The notes: generated by a model from the letters alone, not told the origin. DNA of 64,000 nt from Anisakis pegreffii (GCA_035041965.1 JAPYMA010000160.1:124001-188000), one strand, 5' to 3'. Shown: positions 1 through 14,329, counted from the stretch's first letter. Made by a program: numbers and translations.

Positions 1-412
1 GAAATTCGTAATGTCTAATTGGAGCATTCCAATGAAATTCAATTGTTGTAAGATAAGCAGCCTGGCGCATAGCTCCTTCGGAAGCACATTTAAATGAACC
101 AATTTGTTCGCCCATTATTCTTGTTTTGTGACAGCCACTTATTCACTCGTTTGTGAGAGATTTCTGTCAGTGTTGCTATGCAATCTGAGAGGAAGAAAAA
201 AAACGAGCGTCGAATAATGAGTACGAAGTGTAATGTTTTATCCTCGAGATTGTTGCTATCGTCACAATTTTAACTACCTCACAATTAGCTAGATCATACA
301 AACAAACAGCCATTTCAAGAGAGTGAACGACAAAAAATTGTCGAAGTGCAGAAAAATTCCATTGTCGAACTGATGACACCTTTGGGTGATGTTGACGTGC
401 ATTTTCTGATAT

Positions 413-3400
413 TCACTCGAATGAATAGCAAACACCGGTAGTGACACAAATTTCATAGAGGTACCGATCGACTCGCGTAAATCTGGCCAATTCGTTTGGT
501 GGGCAGCCTTTTGTTCCAAACGACGTAATGCCGATCAGAGTGGCAATTCCGTTTCTGTCCTTCTGTTGCATTCCTGACCCACTATCACCCTGAGAATTGG
601 GAAATTATTTCATGAATACGCAAGAATCATAGACCATCCGATCTGCTCGAATTAGCTGATCTAATCTAGTATTTATTTGAAGCGGCCTGAATGCAACGTT
701 GAACAAACGTTGCTCATGAATTTTCCAACATCACACTTTTTTTCAAAAAGTACGATCAGATGTTCTATAAAAATGTTGATATGTTAATGAAAGTAATGAA
801 TAAAATTCATTTTCACGTCAATCGCTACACACCATAACTGAAGGTGTAATTTGTTCAGCAACCTAGCAATAAACAATAAGCTCACGTGACATGTGCGTGC
901 CGATTCGTAGTCATCTGGTCTCAGTGATTTCGTGCAAATATAGTCGGACACGTTCGTTGGCATGTCATCACTCCAGGGCGCTCTGCATTTACGATCCAGT
1001 CTCATTGGAGTTTCACGAAGCAGCGGACCGCTGTCGTAGAACACTGTGGTTGAAAATGAACGATAGTCAGATTTGTTCAATGACTCGATTTCATGCGCTC
1101 ATTTTGCTGATTGTGAGGCGGATGTACGCAGTCAGTAAACGAAAACAATAACAGTTGTTGAATTATACCATTGGATCGTCCCCAGCCGAAAATTGTCAGG
1201 AATTCTTGGATTGGCTGTCCTGGTACAGGTAGACAAATCGGTAGAACTGTATCGTTGAAAATAAGTGGTCGCTGTAGTTGAACTATCGCCCAATCATGCC
1301 CATCCATGCAACTGTTCATCGCAAATTCATCATCAACCAAAACCGATCGGATCTGCAATGTATCATCGGGCTGAGCTGATATTCCAGGTGTGACCATAAG
1401 TTCGCACTTAATTGGTCAGTAACCACAATTTGTTTTTTGATTCACCTTAACGATCCAGTCTCATTGGAGTTTAACAGTCATTTTAACGGTCATTTTCATG
1501 AAGGCTATCTGAAAGGAGAGTGATCACATTTCACCTTGTTCAAGTGCATATCAGATTTTTCACAGAGTGGATCGTTCGGTAAGTAATCGTCCTTGCCGCG
1601 TATACATTTACCACCATAAGCTACTGAACGATTACGTAGCTCGTCCATAGTGCGATAGCCAAAATTCCTGTGCATAAACCAAAGCAAATTTCTTATCGAT
1701 ATAGCTAGCCAAAGTTTAACCGTAATTATTCTCTCTTTTCGCTTTCAGTCAATCTATGATGATCACTAAAAATGTTATTGGTGGCTCCAAAGAAAAATCG
1801 AAATTTCATGCGAAGATTAGAACTGAATGCACACTTGATCAATAAGTGTGTTAGAATTGACGCCAGTTTGACGAGAAACTCGTTATCACTCAATCGAAAT
1901 TGATGATTTATTGTTTCTGTTTTCTTCCGAATGTTGAATGCGATTCCTTATGATAATGAAAGAAACATACTTGCAAGGGCCAGTTTGAAGACTGTCAAAT
2001 TTTACGAATGGATGGGCCGCAGTTAGAATGTGCAACGGTGAGATTATCACACCACCAAGCTTGTTCCTACCCTGAAGTTTGCCTAATCGGTTGATTTTTT
2101 AAAGAAAAAACCCTAGTTCTTGATTCATGATGAAGTGTGATGAACGTGATGGGTAAGGTGCAATTTCTATCAAACAATTTTATCCAATAGGAAAGTTCAA
2201 TACCTAATATCAATACATTCTGACATTTTGATCGTCCATTAACGTAAAATATCTATCACAGTTTGTTGATTCGTTAGCTGCTCTTAAATCGAACGGAGAC
2301 TAGAATTCTTTCAAGTATCAGTGAAAAAAATTAATACGTTCTCGACGTGCACCGCTAGCATTAAATTTCGATGCAATAACTTTGGTTTATTATTTGAAAT
2401 TGATGCCTTATAGTCAATTTGACACCAACAACATGATATTCACCATCTTAATAAACGAACGCATCGCGCAACAACGTGGTCATATGCCTTTTGGAATGCG
2501 AAATAAGGTTATCAACATCAGTAAGAATCGCTTGCATGACAACAACCACCATATGATTGATTACCTGTCTGCGTCATGCCTTACACAGTGATGCTGGCGA
2601 GATAATCAGGTCGGAACGTATTTGTCAAAACAAATTTCGAAAGGTCAAACATGCGACAACTCTCGCCAATGTCACAGGGAAAATAAAAGCCGTTTTTGTT
2701 CTTATCAACATCCATTCCGAGTCAACTGTTCTCAAAAGAAAGCAACTTCATACTTGGTCGCTTATGTTTGTGAACATCATAACTGCAGGAACGGTGATTT
2801 CGGACCTATCATGAAATATACTTATTGACTAATATACTTGAAGAGCCGTCTATCTCACGGCTGTGCCTACAAAAATTATGCTAGGGTACAAAATTAAATA
2901 ACTAGCTTTATCAATAATTGATACGGCCCATGGGTAACTGTTCACAAGAGCTCCAGATCGTTTTGTCTGAAAGAAGATGAATAAAATTTCTGAATGCATT
3001 CCCGAGTGTCAGAACCATTGCGTGAACGTTCTCGTTTTTTTCACTATTACTTCATTTGTATTTTATAAAAGTACATTCTTTTCTAGAGTTCGATTTCGAA
3101 CGCCATCAATTCAATGAGAGAAAATTGACGGCATGCTCTTATTAGATTCTTTTCGCTTCCGTCACGGATTATCTGTACTTGTTTTAATCACACATCGGCT
3201 ACGAATGAATCCTATTCTCATCTATTGTGTACCTCATAACTGATATTCTGAATAAGTTGCAGGAAGTAACCGATTTTCATCAGGTGCTCTATAGTTTAAA
3301 ATGTTACAATTTCAGAACATTCGCTTTGAAAAGTTTACAACATGCTCAGAAATGCAGTAAAATGGAATGATAAAATCGCTCACCTTCGGCCGTAATCTGC

Positions 3401-3935
3401 CACCACATATGGATCGAATGAACTTGCTTGTTTCTGTGTCTACCTGCGTAAAAAATCCTGGAAAGGCAGCATTCGAAAGACACCCCGCAATTGAACCAAC
3501 ATATTCAATAATACTTCATCGACTACTTCAGCAAAAGAATTCCGCTTATTTTAGCACCATTGCTGAATTGTGAGCGAGGCGATTGCCTCTAGTTATCGCG
3601 GAATTTTTTGTCTGGCGAAGTGTAGCTGGGCAAATCAATGCTACAGTTAAAAGTGTCAAAATTGCCCTCATTGTCAGGTGTGTCGATCAAGATGGATAAT
3701 GAAAAGGTGAAAGGTGGCGAATTGCTATTATCAGCGTATGATGGGAAATTTTCGTTCCGTTTCACGAAATGCTAACCACCTTTTGCTACCACTTAAAATT
3801 CTTCGCGTTGTTAACAAACGAAAAGAATGTTTGATCATAAAACGAACCGTCATGGTTGCTGCTAATTAAAACACCTCGAAAGGTGTGAATTTCATCGATG
3901 AACTCGAAAATTAATAAGATCAAGAGTGATCGCAT
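413..3935 (-). CDS. Secreted trypsin-like serine protease (S1 family)
   Basis: Predicted extracellular endopeptidase of 334 aa. Exons I assign (minus strand order): 3873-3935, 3384-3443, 2903-2966, 1971-2082, 1535-1667, 1169-1406, 886-1043, 413-589; all phases agree. Exon 1 encodes a signal peptide (MRSLLILLIFEFIDEIHT). The catalytic triad is visible: His86 in GGVIISPLHILTAAH, Asp182 in HDWAIVQL, Ser279 in GDSGSG. A PWAV motif precedes the first GG, as in nematode S1 proteases. Oddities: no IVGG-like activation site is visible (the stretch before PWAV reads KRSGALVNSY), and the residue aligned to chymotrypsin position 189 is Arg273, so trypsin-type specificity is not expected. The first two exons are the least certain because they rest on phase and a signal peptide only. 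The protease identity is secure; the substrate is unknown. Confidence 0.88.
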
Positions 3936-5456
3936 AACGCGCCAGTATATCACAGGTGAAAACAGCTGATTTGATGACACCGACTGACGCATGAAACGTT
4001 GAAACTCTGAATGGAGAACCGACAGCAGCAGCTTATTTCAGTGTAAGTCATCAATCACATAAAGTTCCGATCAGCTTGTCAGCTTGTTGTTAAGACGTTC
4101 AGTCGTACGTCTTCTAGTCCTTTACCGGACTGACTGCTGTGACTTTTTCTTCGTCACAGACTGCACTGCGACGAATCAACGAGCGTAATCCGTCGTGTAT
4201 GTTGTGGACGCTTCTGCCCATTCCAAATTTGACAAGTTTGATTATCACATTAAATGTAATGCCAATCGTTCATTTCAACTCTTAGCCCTAGAAATTTCCC
4301 GAAAATTCTCACTTCATGATATTCCGTTGGATTACTTTCCGTAAAATCGTCTTTTTGCGTGATGTCAACCACTGATTTAAGACGACTGATTGAAAGATTT
4401 GCGTCAAATGTATTGATCGTGAAGAACGCCATAACCGGAAGGGTACACTACTAGGAACCGGTTCGGAGTGAATTTAAAACATGAATGATGTCGACAATCT
4501 TCTTGTCATCTTCATCTTAAAAACCACACATACTCCAATTAAACGGCAGGGAAACAGTAATTTTCCTTTAAACGTGTCATTCATCATCTATAACGTTTGC
4601 TGAAAAACTTTGTACATGTTATCCAATCAGACACTGCAATTGATCACTATAGATGCAGAATGCGAAATGACTTTAACCATTCCTTATGGAAACTTTCGCC
4701 AAGAATGGCGATGAAATTCCTGTTAGACAATCACATTATTAACTAACTGCCTTGAAATGGATGGGTAAACGTGCACCTGTGGTGGTTTTAGGATCATCAG
4801 CTCACTGAGAGTCCATTGTGATTCCTGGTAGTAATAAAGGAAAAATCGCTTTGCACATCCCTAATACGTGGTCACTTCCGGAACGGAACGTGCATTATGG
4901 GTTGCGTAAATGTAATTTTTCGTTTATCAATTGTAAGTGCCATGAACAATCTTCACCTTGTCCATAATAATAGATGGAACTATTGGAAAGTGATGCTCAA
5001 CTTTTGCCATATTCATAAGAGCATCCATCCCACATCATATGAATACACCAGTTGTATATGCACTGTATTACTGAAACATGTTTCGAAAGTAAATTTGTTT
5101 ATTCAGACTTTATTAGATCTATGATATGGCAGACAGATGAACAAATCGTTCTACATTTTGAAAAATGATATGATTAAGATATTATGAACATCAACGATCA
5201 GGTTAAGATATTATCCTGTGTCTGAGAATGCATTGAATGCATTGAGTGAGTAAAAAGATGACGATAAGCTTAATTGTAAGTATAGGTATAGCTTATCTTA
5301 TAAGTATAAAGATAGTTAGTATAAAACATCTGAGGATGCATTGATAAGCTCTAGAAGATGGAAAACTGAAAAGAATATTGTTTAATGAGTAAGTTTTAAT
5401 AGACAAAGATGAATGAGTTCAATACTGAGAAGAAGTATTTGAACGAATAAGAAGGT

Positions 5457-6549
<1,093 letters not shown>

Positions 6550-6560
6550 TTTCGAGGCTT

Positions 6561-6570
6561 CTGAAATAAT
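6561..6570 (-). promoter_or_regulatory. Probable trans-splice acceptor of the globin mRNA
   Basis: ATTATTTCAG lies directly upstream of a 14-base leader (6550-6560 plus neighbouring bases) and the globin ATG. No upstream coding exon in phase is visible, so this acceptor more likely receives a spliced leader than a cis exon. Inference from position and consensus only. Confidence 0.45.
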
Positions 6571-9251
6571 AAACTAGTAAGTGAGGTTAAAAATCATCCA
6601 TCAACGTTTGGTTCAAATCGAGCTGATGCAATCTGTTCGAGCAGGATTTATTGTCGAACAAACGATGTCGCTAGTAGCCCAGATAATGCAAATGTGTTGT
6701 GCGCAGGGACGACATTTTTGAATTTGATTACTTCGAAAAGTGTGCTACTGCAGCCGAGACAACCGAACCTCGAAGAATGTCGAGTAGTAGAGTGATCTCG
6801 ACTAACACCGGAACATAAATGGTAATACTGGCTTTCGAAAAGGGTGGTACACATCAATTAATAATTAATATTTGAATATGTCGTGATAATTGTAAATGAA
6901 GTTTACACGATTGTAACCATGGAGATCGATTATGAACGAGTAAGTCTAGACAACAATGAGAAATCGTCTTTCAATAGGTACACAGGAAAATTATTCAAGG
7001 TGAGTAGTAATTGACTCATTTATACGATTAATACGTACCCTTATAAACACATTGCGCTTCTCACCGAAAAACCTGTGAACTATATAAATAGAATTGGATC
7101 ACAATTTTCAAACCCTATCACTAAAGTAGATTTGCGGATTGACAGAAGGTCATTTATTCATTGCCTCTGATTGCTCAGAAGAGGAGATAAAGTGGTAATT
7201 GAACTTTGATTATGTCTGAGGATTATTCACTGAGGAGCTGAACATGAAATCCTACATGTGACATTCATTACTGCATTTCAGTTATCAAGTAAAGTAAAAT
7301 CGAGAAGCAATCGATGAGTGTAAAAATACGAAATTCTTCAGCTAATAGATTTAGACGGAGTGCACTACAATCTATTTATCAGTAACGACCAAGTAATCCA
7401 ATATTAAGAGTTCGAAAATTGACTAATTTACTGGTTGAAATTTTTGTTACATGAAAACACACGATCAGTGAGGAATAATTATGATTGAAGTAGACGCAAA
7501 AAACATTACATCTTTAGACTTCAGACCAACTGATCATTCCACTGATTAAAAGAGAGAAAAATGTGTAAGGCGCCAGTCGTTAAAGAACAGGTGCTATTAA
7601 ATGATGTGTTGAATTCAGGAGCGTGATACTTTAATGTAAATGATATACAGCATCAACTTACTGAGTTCAGCGTAATAATCAGCTAAGTTGCTTTTCGAGT
7701 TGAACTGAATTGCTAGTTGAGCCAATACACAGATTGCAACAGGTTCGATTCAGTGAAATACAAAATCTGAAAATCTAATCTGAATAAGGGGAACTCAAGC
7801 AACCATATGAGTTATACTATAGGCGTTTTCTTGGATAAGCATAAACTATTGACTGCGCAGTTACTAACTTATCATAAGCAAAGAAGAATACGAATACAAT
7901 GAAAAAACAAGGTCAAGTGTAGAGCAACAGGCTCCGGCAATGGATGTTTGCGTGGTTGAGCACATTCCACGAGCTCTGCCATGTTCCAGTCATACGGTCG
8001 ACTTTGATATTGTCAACAACTTTGCCAACAAACTAGGAGTAATCGTAAATTTAAAATGAACAAGAGTAGTTGTTGTGTAAGGTGTGTCGTTGGAGGGGAT
8101 ATTCGATAACAGCCACATTTAAAATTGAGCAAAGTCAAGGATGGCAATGAGAAGAATTGAATCAATTGAATCAATTGCGGTGAGCCGTCTAAGTATGAAA
8201 GTTGTTTCCATATATGGCAGACATTTTGCATTATGACCCTTCAAAAACAATTACGAGGTTTCACTAAACCAAATACAATCACTGTCCACAATGAATCTAA
8301 TTATGTGAGAACATTAAACACTTTGCATTTTTTTAAACAGACACTGTGGTTGTTATCGAATTAGGCAAGTGAGTTTCGCCCTCATCTCATAAATTATAAT
8401 TTCTAGTTTATAGTGAGTCGGCACAAACAAATTCAGTCATATGATTTTGTCAACGTACGAAGTTCAAACATCGCCGACCATGATAATATTCCATATTCAA
8501 TTTATAAAAAGCTGGCAACTTGTTTTTGCTTGTAAATGAAACCCGAACGTTCAGAGTTCACTTAATGTCATGAATTATTGAAATTATGTAAAAATAATAT
8601 CAGTTATTCACAGCTGGGCAGCTTAGCTGAATTTACTGACAACAAATAACCTAGAACCACCAGAAAATCAGCTGTCAATCCAAAACGGAAATATATATTT
8701 TCCCAACACTCGCTACAAGCAAAATTAAGGTCGTTTCATTTGCCATACCAAATTGTTAGCGCATATCAATCACATCTGAACTAATAAACATGATTTGCCA
8801 CAAGGAAGATCGATCAAAGCTTCAAAGCATCTATTGATTTCTCGATGCACGACAATAATTCTATGATATTGATGCTATCTACTTCGTTCACAAAAACGGT
8901 CCGTAATTGCTCTGGTGTTTATTCAAAATTGTTAAGTCGAAATCAAACAGATAATAATTAACGCTGATTTACTATTAATGGTTGGATCATAGTAGTTAAT
9001 AGTGATAACAGCTGATAATATTTTGCTGATAATAGTGGCTAATCTTGGGGCATTTGAATTTGCATCGTTCGAAAACAATATTTCCATAAGGAAACGGTGA
9101 CATTTGTTCGTATCGAATTCATCGAACATATTTTGATAATCGAAATTAAGCGAGTGGTTGTTTTGGGTGACGGCTGAGGCTGAGTGCTATCTGCAATTCG
9201 TCAGAGGAATTTGATCAGTTATCAGTGTCGCGCTTGGATAGGTGTCAGTGA
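6571..9251. other. Intergenic, no supported gene
   Basis: AT-rich sequence between the globin and PDZ genes. Open frames here are short, lack recognisable motifs and are not flanked by consistent splice sites. The only structure I see is a short GAATCAATT microsatellite near 8155-8178. Confidence 0.5.
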
Positions 9252-12200
9252 ATGGAAAACGATCAAGTGGAAGTTGACTTATTGGCTGAAGACGGTAAAC
9301 TTGGTGCGATCACTGATGACTCACTCAGGGTTACAGCAATTCTTGCCGGAGGTGCTGCGGATGGGAAACTTTTTGTGAGTAATTTTCATCACTCCAAATT
9401 CTTTATCAGTACTACTTAATAGGCTCCAACGAATTGCGTGTAGGCAAATAAAAATTTACCATAAAGTATTTGTTTGTTGTGCTGCTCCCGGTGTTGTATT
9501 ACTCATTCAGCTATGCTTGTGGAGAGTTATGCTTGAATATAATTTCTGCTAAAGTGCACTTTCCTCTACCCTTCTCATTTGTTAATAGTTGTGTTCAGAA
9601 CGTTTTACGAGTGTTAGCGTTTGATATTGGCATCAGTATAGTCAGTGCGAGGGTCCTCCGCATTTTTTCAAAATTGAGGCCCAGCTTCCAGCTACAACAT
9701 CGCATTTTCCAAAGTTTCGGCTACGGTTCCAGTTTCAAAATCATCTTTGTTTCACTACGACCTCAGCTGCTGAGAAAATTGATCCAGCAAAAGCTCGTCA
9801 TGCAGATCTCCGCATAGTTACTGAGTGCTGCTGAGATTTTCCTTCTGTAAGAGCTTCAAAAACATTTTTGGCTCACTGCTGCAACGTTTGTTATGACTGG
9901 TAAATGAAGTGTGAGTTCTGATGATGAATTGCTATTGTTTCAGTTATACCTATGTCACAGGGGTCTTTGAGGGCCACCTATGGAGGCCTCGCAGGTTTTT
10001 GAAAAAAGCTTCTCTGAGGGTGTAGACTGGTTCAAACTGCGAGCGTTGGACTACATTACTTTGATTGTAGTTTTCAATCAGTGTTTTTTGAATTACTATT
10101 TTGTTGCCGCCGATTGCTGACTGCAAAATTACAGTGTTGCTTGTACTTGATTACAGCCTGGTGATGTGATTTTAACGGTGAACGGTGAGCAAATTAAGTC
10201 TCGCGACCAACTAGAATCGCTAATGTTGTCACCGGATTCTGTAACCAAAATCAGACTTTCACGATCCAGTGCCGCCACACAAACGGATCCCTTTGTAGAT
10301 GTAGACAAAAACCAAATGGTACCTTCAGAATTCGAGAATTTGGTTAGCTTTCAGACTATCGTTTCAACTCGCTGTAATTTTGCGATTCCGAAAGTAGCAA
10401 ATCATTAATGTAGCCGAAAAAAAGCAAAGGCATCAGACGCTTATAAGTTGATGAGCATTCCAAAGTTCTCTCTTTGGCTCAGCTGTTTCAGCTCATGGAA
10501 AAAATTTGCCAGTCTCAAATTTTTGAATCGCCTGGTTAGTAGAACACGACAATCCTCGCATCATCGTAGTGGACGAGGCAAATTGAGCCACAACATAGTT
10601 CAAGCAGAATCGTACACTGCGATGTCAAATGCGATATTGCAGCGAATTTCAGGATATGATAATGAAATTGGGGAATCAGAAGAAACTTGGTCTATTCCTG
10701 CGGGATAACAATGACGGAGTGATTGTTTCACGAGTTGAGGCGGGAAGCCTTTCAGCTGAGATGCTTCAAGAAGCTGATCAATTAACTGAAATCGATGGTC
10801 AACGACCGAAATCCAAAGAAGATGCTCGGAAAATCATGGTTAAAGCACTCAAGGTTGTCACATAATCACCATACCATGAACTTTTTCTAAATGCGCGTCC
10901 AGACTTCCAGTCATCAACGATATTTCTTTCATTTTCGGTGAATCTTGATCCGATTTTCAACATAATCCAAAATTCCTTTCTCGGGCATCAATTAGCGAGT
11001 ATTTAATCTCTTGACTAGTATTTACGAAGTATTTAATGGTAGTATTTAAGTAGTATTTAAGTAGTGCTTTCGTAGTGAGTAGTATTTAATCTCTTCACGT
11101 TCTTAAAGAAACCACCGTAGCGGACAATTCAATGAATGAATAGAAGATTCTTCCTTATTTGCTCTATCTGTAGTCTGTTGTGATTTTTGCGCCATGCAAT
11201 GAGAGTTTTCATGACATATTTTAAGTTCAACGCTATTGAAGATCTGTAGTGGATTTGAATGGGAGTGGCGATGGCATGCGAACGGACGGGCCATCATAAC
11301 GAATTGCTTGACGACATTATCGTTTAGTTGAAATTTTAGAAGAATGGTCATGTTTCGTTAAAAGTAACTCGTCAGTTGAAGTCACCCCGAAGCGATCCAA
11401 TAGCTCACAATCAAGACAAACGTCAAAAGACAAACCATCTTATGTGATGAATAGTGATGTGCTGAAAATTGCGCAACGGGAGAAAAAGAAAATTCAACTT
11501 CAAGGCTCTCGTGTGAGTGAATCTTATCCATGTTGAACGCGCAGCTTGCGATGATTTCTTTTTCATAATTTGTTTCATCATTAACGATTGTTGTGGATTT
11601 CAACACTTTGTCGTTAACCTTCAAACTTGGTCGACTCAACCACACGATTACATCACTGATCAAGTCATAGTAACCTAATGAATTGATCAAAACAACAGAT
11701 CACTATCTAACAATCAATTGATTCATATCCTATATTACAGTAACCTAATGAATTGATCAAAACAACAGATCAGTATCTAGCAATAGATTGATTCATATCC
11801 TATATGACTCTTACTCCAACGATCATGAATAAAATCACACTTTAAATTATAATAATCCAATAGTAAGTAAAAATCGATCAGTCAGATAAATCATCAAATA
11901 ATAGCTATAAGAACATCGTTATCCACAAGCACGCCACATTCTGAACGCTCAAAAGAATATGAAATCAACCTGATCAATAAGCAATTCACTGATGCATTAC
12001 CATTTTGTCATACATCCCTGCAATTAACCTCAAAGATTGTTAATCATTTTTATCCTACTAAACTATCCCTCTAAGCAAATTTCTCAAAGATCCTCTGCGG
12101 GATTGGTTGCCCTTTTACATCTAATGGTCTATCGCGTAAAAAATCTGATATCTATGAAGGAATTCATTGATGATTCATTGATGCCAAAGTTGTATATTTA

Positions 12201-12477
12201 AGCTGCGAGAAGCAACTTTGGATCGAGATTGTACAAAAAACAGAGAAACAATTTCAGCATTCTAAATGTTCCGCAGACTGTTAACTGCACCAATTTGCAG
12301 AAGAAAGTTCGTGGAATTTTGAGTCGTCGATTGCGTTCCAATGGCACGAATCGAGTATCGGTGAGTGACAAACACGAATCACTGGTGATTGGCATGGACC
12401 CGTCCAAAGGCCCTTTACAGCACGTTCCTAAAGCAAAACCAGATTCCAATATTGATGATGACGACGATAGTGAATGA
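9252..12477 (+). CDS. Tandem PDZ-domain protein
   Basis: Predicted cytosolic scaffold of 236 aa. Exons: 9252-9374, 10157-10342, 10653-10853, 12277-12477; every junction is phase 0. An in-frame TGA directly precedes the ATG, fixing the start unless an exon begins between them. PDZ1 covers about residues 5-80: the first exon supplies the early strands (VTAILAGGAADGKLF) and exon 2 continues PGDVILTVNGEQI, the typical PDZ strand-turn pattern. PDZ2 covers about residues 105-180 (KKLGLFLRDNNDGVIVSRVE ... ADQLTEIDGQRP), completed by TVNCT in exon 4. The tail is basic, then ends in a run of Asp (DDDDDSE). The carboxylate-binding loops are divergent (not GLGF), so ligand type is uncertain. Nematodes have many small double-PDZ proteins; I cannot name an orthologue. 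Confidence 0.85.
10985..11098. repeat. Short AT-rich tandem motif (GTATTTAA-type)
   Basis: Units built around AGTATTTAA(G/T) recur at least six times within intron 3 of the PDZ gene, with degenerate spacing. This is simple-sequence expansion with no coding signal. Confidence 0.6.
11669..11808. repeat. 70-bp tandem duplication in PDZ intron
   Basis: Two adjacent copies of a 70-bp unit begin at about 11671 and 11741 (TAACCTAATGAATTGATCAA start). They differ at only a few positions, so the duplication is recent. It lies in intron 3 of the PDZ gene. Confidence 0.85.
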
Positions 12478-13032
12478 TGTTCAATTGTGATCAAAATCTA
12501 AATAATTATAGTTTAAATGTATTCGTAAGGATCCAATCGAATATTCTCAAATTTGTCATCAATTTAATTCAAAAAATTCAATTCAGTTCAGTAGCTTTTT
12601 AATTGAATTAATAAGCAAATTCAATCTTCCTGGTATGTAATTTTTCTGCATTTCACCTCAATAATACAATAATAATGCTGATGCAACAATAAAGATAATG
12701 CTAATTAACAGCTGAATAACGTTAATTACAACATGCAAATAATCAATGCTATACGATTCATCAAGTCGACGATTTTCAGCGGCGATTTTGCTCGTGCATT
12801 TTGCAGATGAGAAAACTGATGATAACAATAAGGTGAATATGAATGATGTGATTGTTGCGGCTAGTAGACACGGACTAGAATCCCTGTCTTTCGACCGAAA
12901 ATTTTCGAGATATATTGAAACTGCATAGTGTATGCAGCAAATCATCAGGTACTACAGTGTTCATGGCTGAATCAATCAACCACGATCAGTTACGACAGAA
13001 GTAACTAGCAATTAGGGGTTCACCTTCAGGTT

Positions 13033-13720
13033 TCAGCTGCTGAACGTTGCTTTGAATTTATCTGAGAGTGCGGAAAAAAAATTGGAATCGTTGATCCAAA
13101 CCGGCACGTAGTCGGAATGCTTTGCAATGACCACAGCTTCCACTGTGATACAAATATTTCTTAGTTGCTTGAATGCATTGGAACTGCGAGATAGAAATGT
13201 TCCGTATGGAGTTATATGTTTGAGTGCATGACGGGTGCGCTCATTTTTCGATAAATGAGGAATGCTTCAGTGCCATTGACAAATACGACAGCTCGAAATG
13301 AATCAAAAATATTAATTTGTGCTAATGCCAGTCGTAAATTCAAAATAATTGGCAATAAGTGCAATTTCATTTCCATTTTCATCCAGCTGTGCTACCGATT
13401 CGCGAGAAACACAAACAAACGCTGCATTAGTTCAGCGGTTTCCATCTACCGATCAATTGGAGCTGTTTGTTTTCCACGAAAACCATCTCTGAAGCGTCAG
13501 AACAATGCTGCGAATTCAAAAACAAATGTTCAAGCAAACAAATTCAAAAAATGCTTAAGTTTTCCATGTTCGCTCGCTCATTATGAACAAATTTATTCAT
13601 ATTCATAATCAGAACCGTTTTGCATCCTCAAACGTCACATTTGAGTCGAACTTTCGCTCCAAATTGTAACCTCGTTGAATTCAACGGGAATTGCTTCAAC
13701 GACACAGCTGATCGCTCTCT
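13033..13720 (-). pseudogene. Unidentified coding-like fragments in several frames
   Basis: On the minus strand, short stretches read like real protein but in different, closely spaced frames. Frame 1, about 13200-13330, includes RAVVFVNGTEAFLIYRKMS; frame 2, about 13033-13265, includes ITVEAVVIAKHSDYVPVWIN and ends at a TGA at 13033-13035; weaker pieces occur at 13440-13500 and 13640-13720. The frame 1 to frame 2 switch occurs inside overlapping sequence with no convincing intron, which suggests a frameshifted gene remnant. I do not recognise the family. A multi-exon gene with tiny introns remains possible. Confidence 0.3.
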
Positions 13721-13927
13721 GCATCCGAAAAGCCAGACAAATGAAATAAATCAGTCATTCAACTAGATTTATTTCAAAACAACCGAAATTTCCCATGTCG
13801 AATTGAAAAGCAAATATTTTTAGTGCTTTCCGATAAATTTAAACAAAGGTTCAGACTGACTCCAGTTACGCTGGTGTTTGTTTAAGCTGAATCGCTCAAA
13901 ATCGAATTATGGATGAAGCAAACATTC

Positions 13928-13995
13928 TAGCTCAGTGTGATAACACAAATGCTTATAAAACACAAACGGCTGTGTTTTGTTATCACACTGAGCTA
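13928..13995. repeat. Long foldback hairpin
   Basis: Arms 13928-13945 and 13978-13995 are perfect 18-bp reverse complements (TAGCTCAGTGTGATAACA). Inside them a second perfect 8-bp stem (13957-13964 with 13971-13978, sharing one base with the outer arm) closes a 6-base loop. One side has an 11-base bulge. Could be a small foldback element or a structured RNA. Confidence 0.75.
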
Positions 13996-14329
13996 CCATA
14001 ATCAACCGTTGCGGTTCGGTTCTGATTCTCATCCAGTTGGGTTGGAAATCGACGAGATATGCGAGCATCCGACATCCACCTATATTTATCATCAGCTGCG
14101 AGTCGCCTCGAAAATGTGTTTTTACGAGTGGAATTTATTTGCCAGAAACTACCGTCAGCAAATGGATTAATTCATCAGTGAAAGTCTATGCAAGCCACTT
14201 GTATAACTGATCTCATACTTCGCTCTCACTATCAGCAGAAATCAGTCAGTGGAAGAGTATTCCTAAAAAGAATATTAGGAAACAGATCGACATCAGTCTC
14301 TTTCATGGCTGTGAGCAGAGAATCTCTCA

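Noticed and set aside
1759..1850. Plus-strand reading KNVIGGSKEKS resembling a serine-protease mature N-terminus
   Set aside because: It is on the opposite strand to the protease, inside its intron, and stops soon after; coincidence is more likely.
2382..2828. Overlapping short plus-strand frames, one Cys-containing
   Set aside because: They fall in an intron of the minus-strand protease and show no conserved spacing of cysteines.
9470..9817. 115-codon plus-strand open frame
   Set aside because: It starts at a non-ATG codon, lies wholly in intron 1 of the PDZ gene and shows no motif or splice continuity.
12658..12945. Minus-strand 95-codon frame with two hydrophobic stretches
   Set aside because: AT-rich codons easily give Ile/Leu-rich frames; the opposite strand is also open and no partner exon or family is visible.
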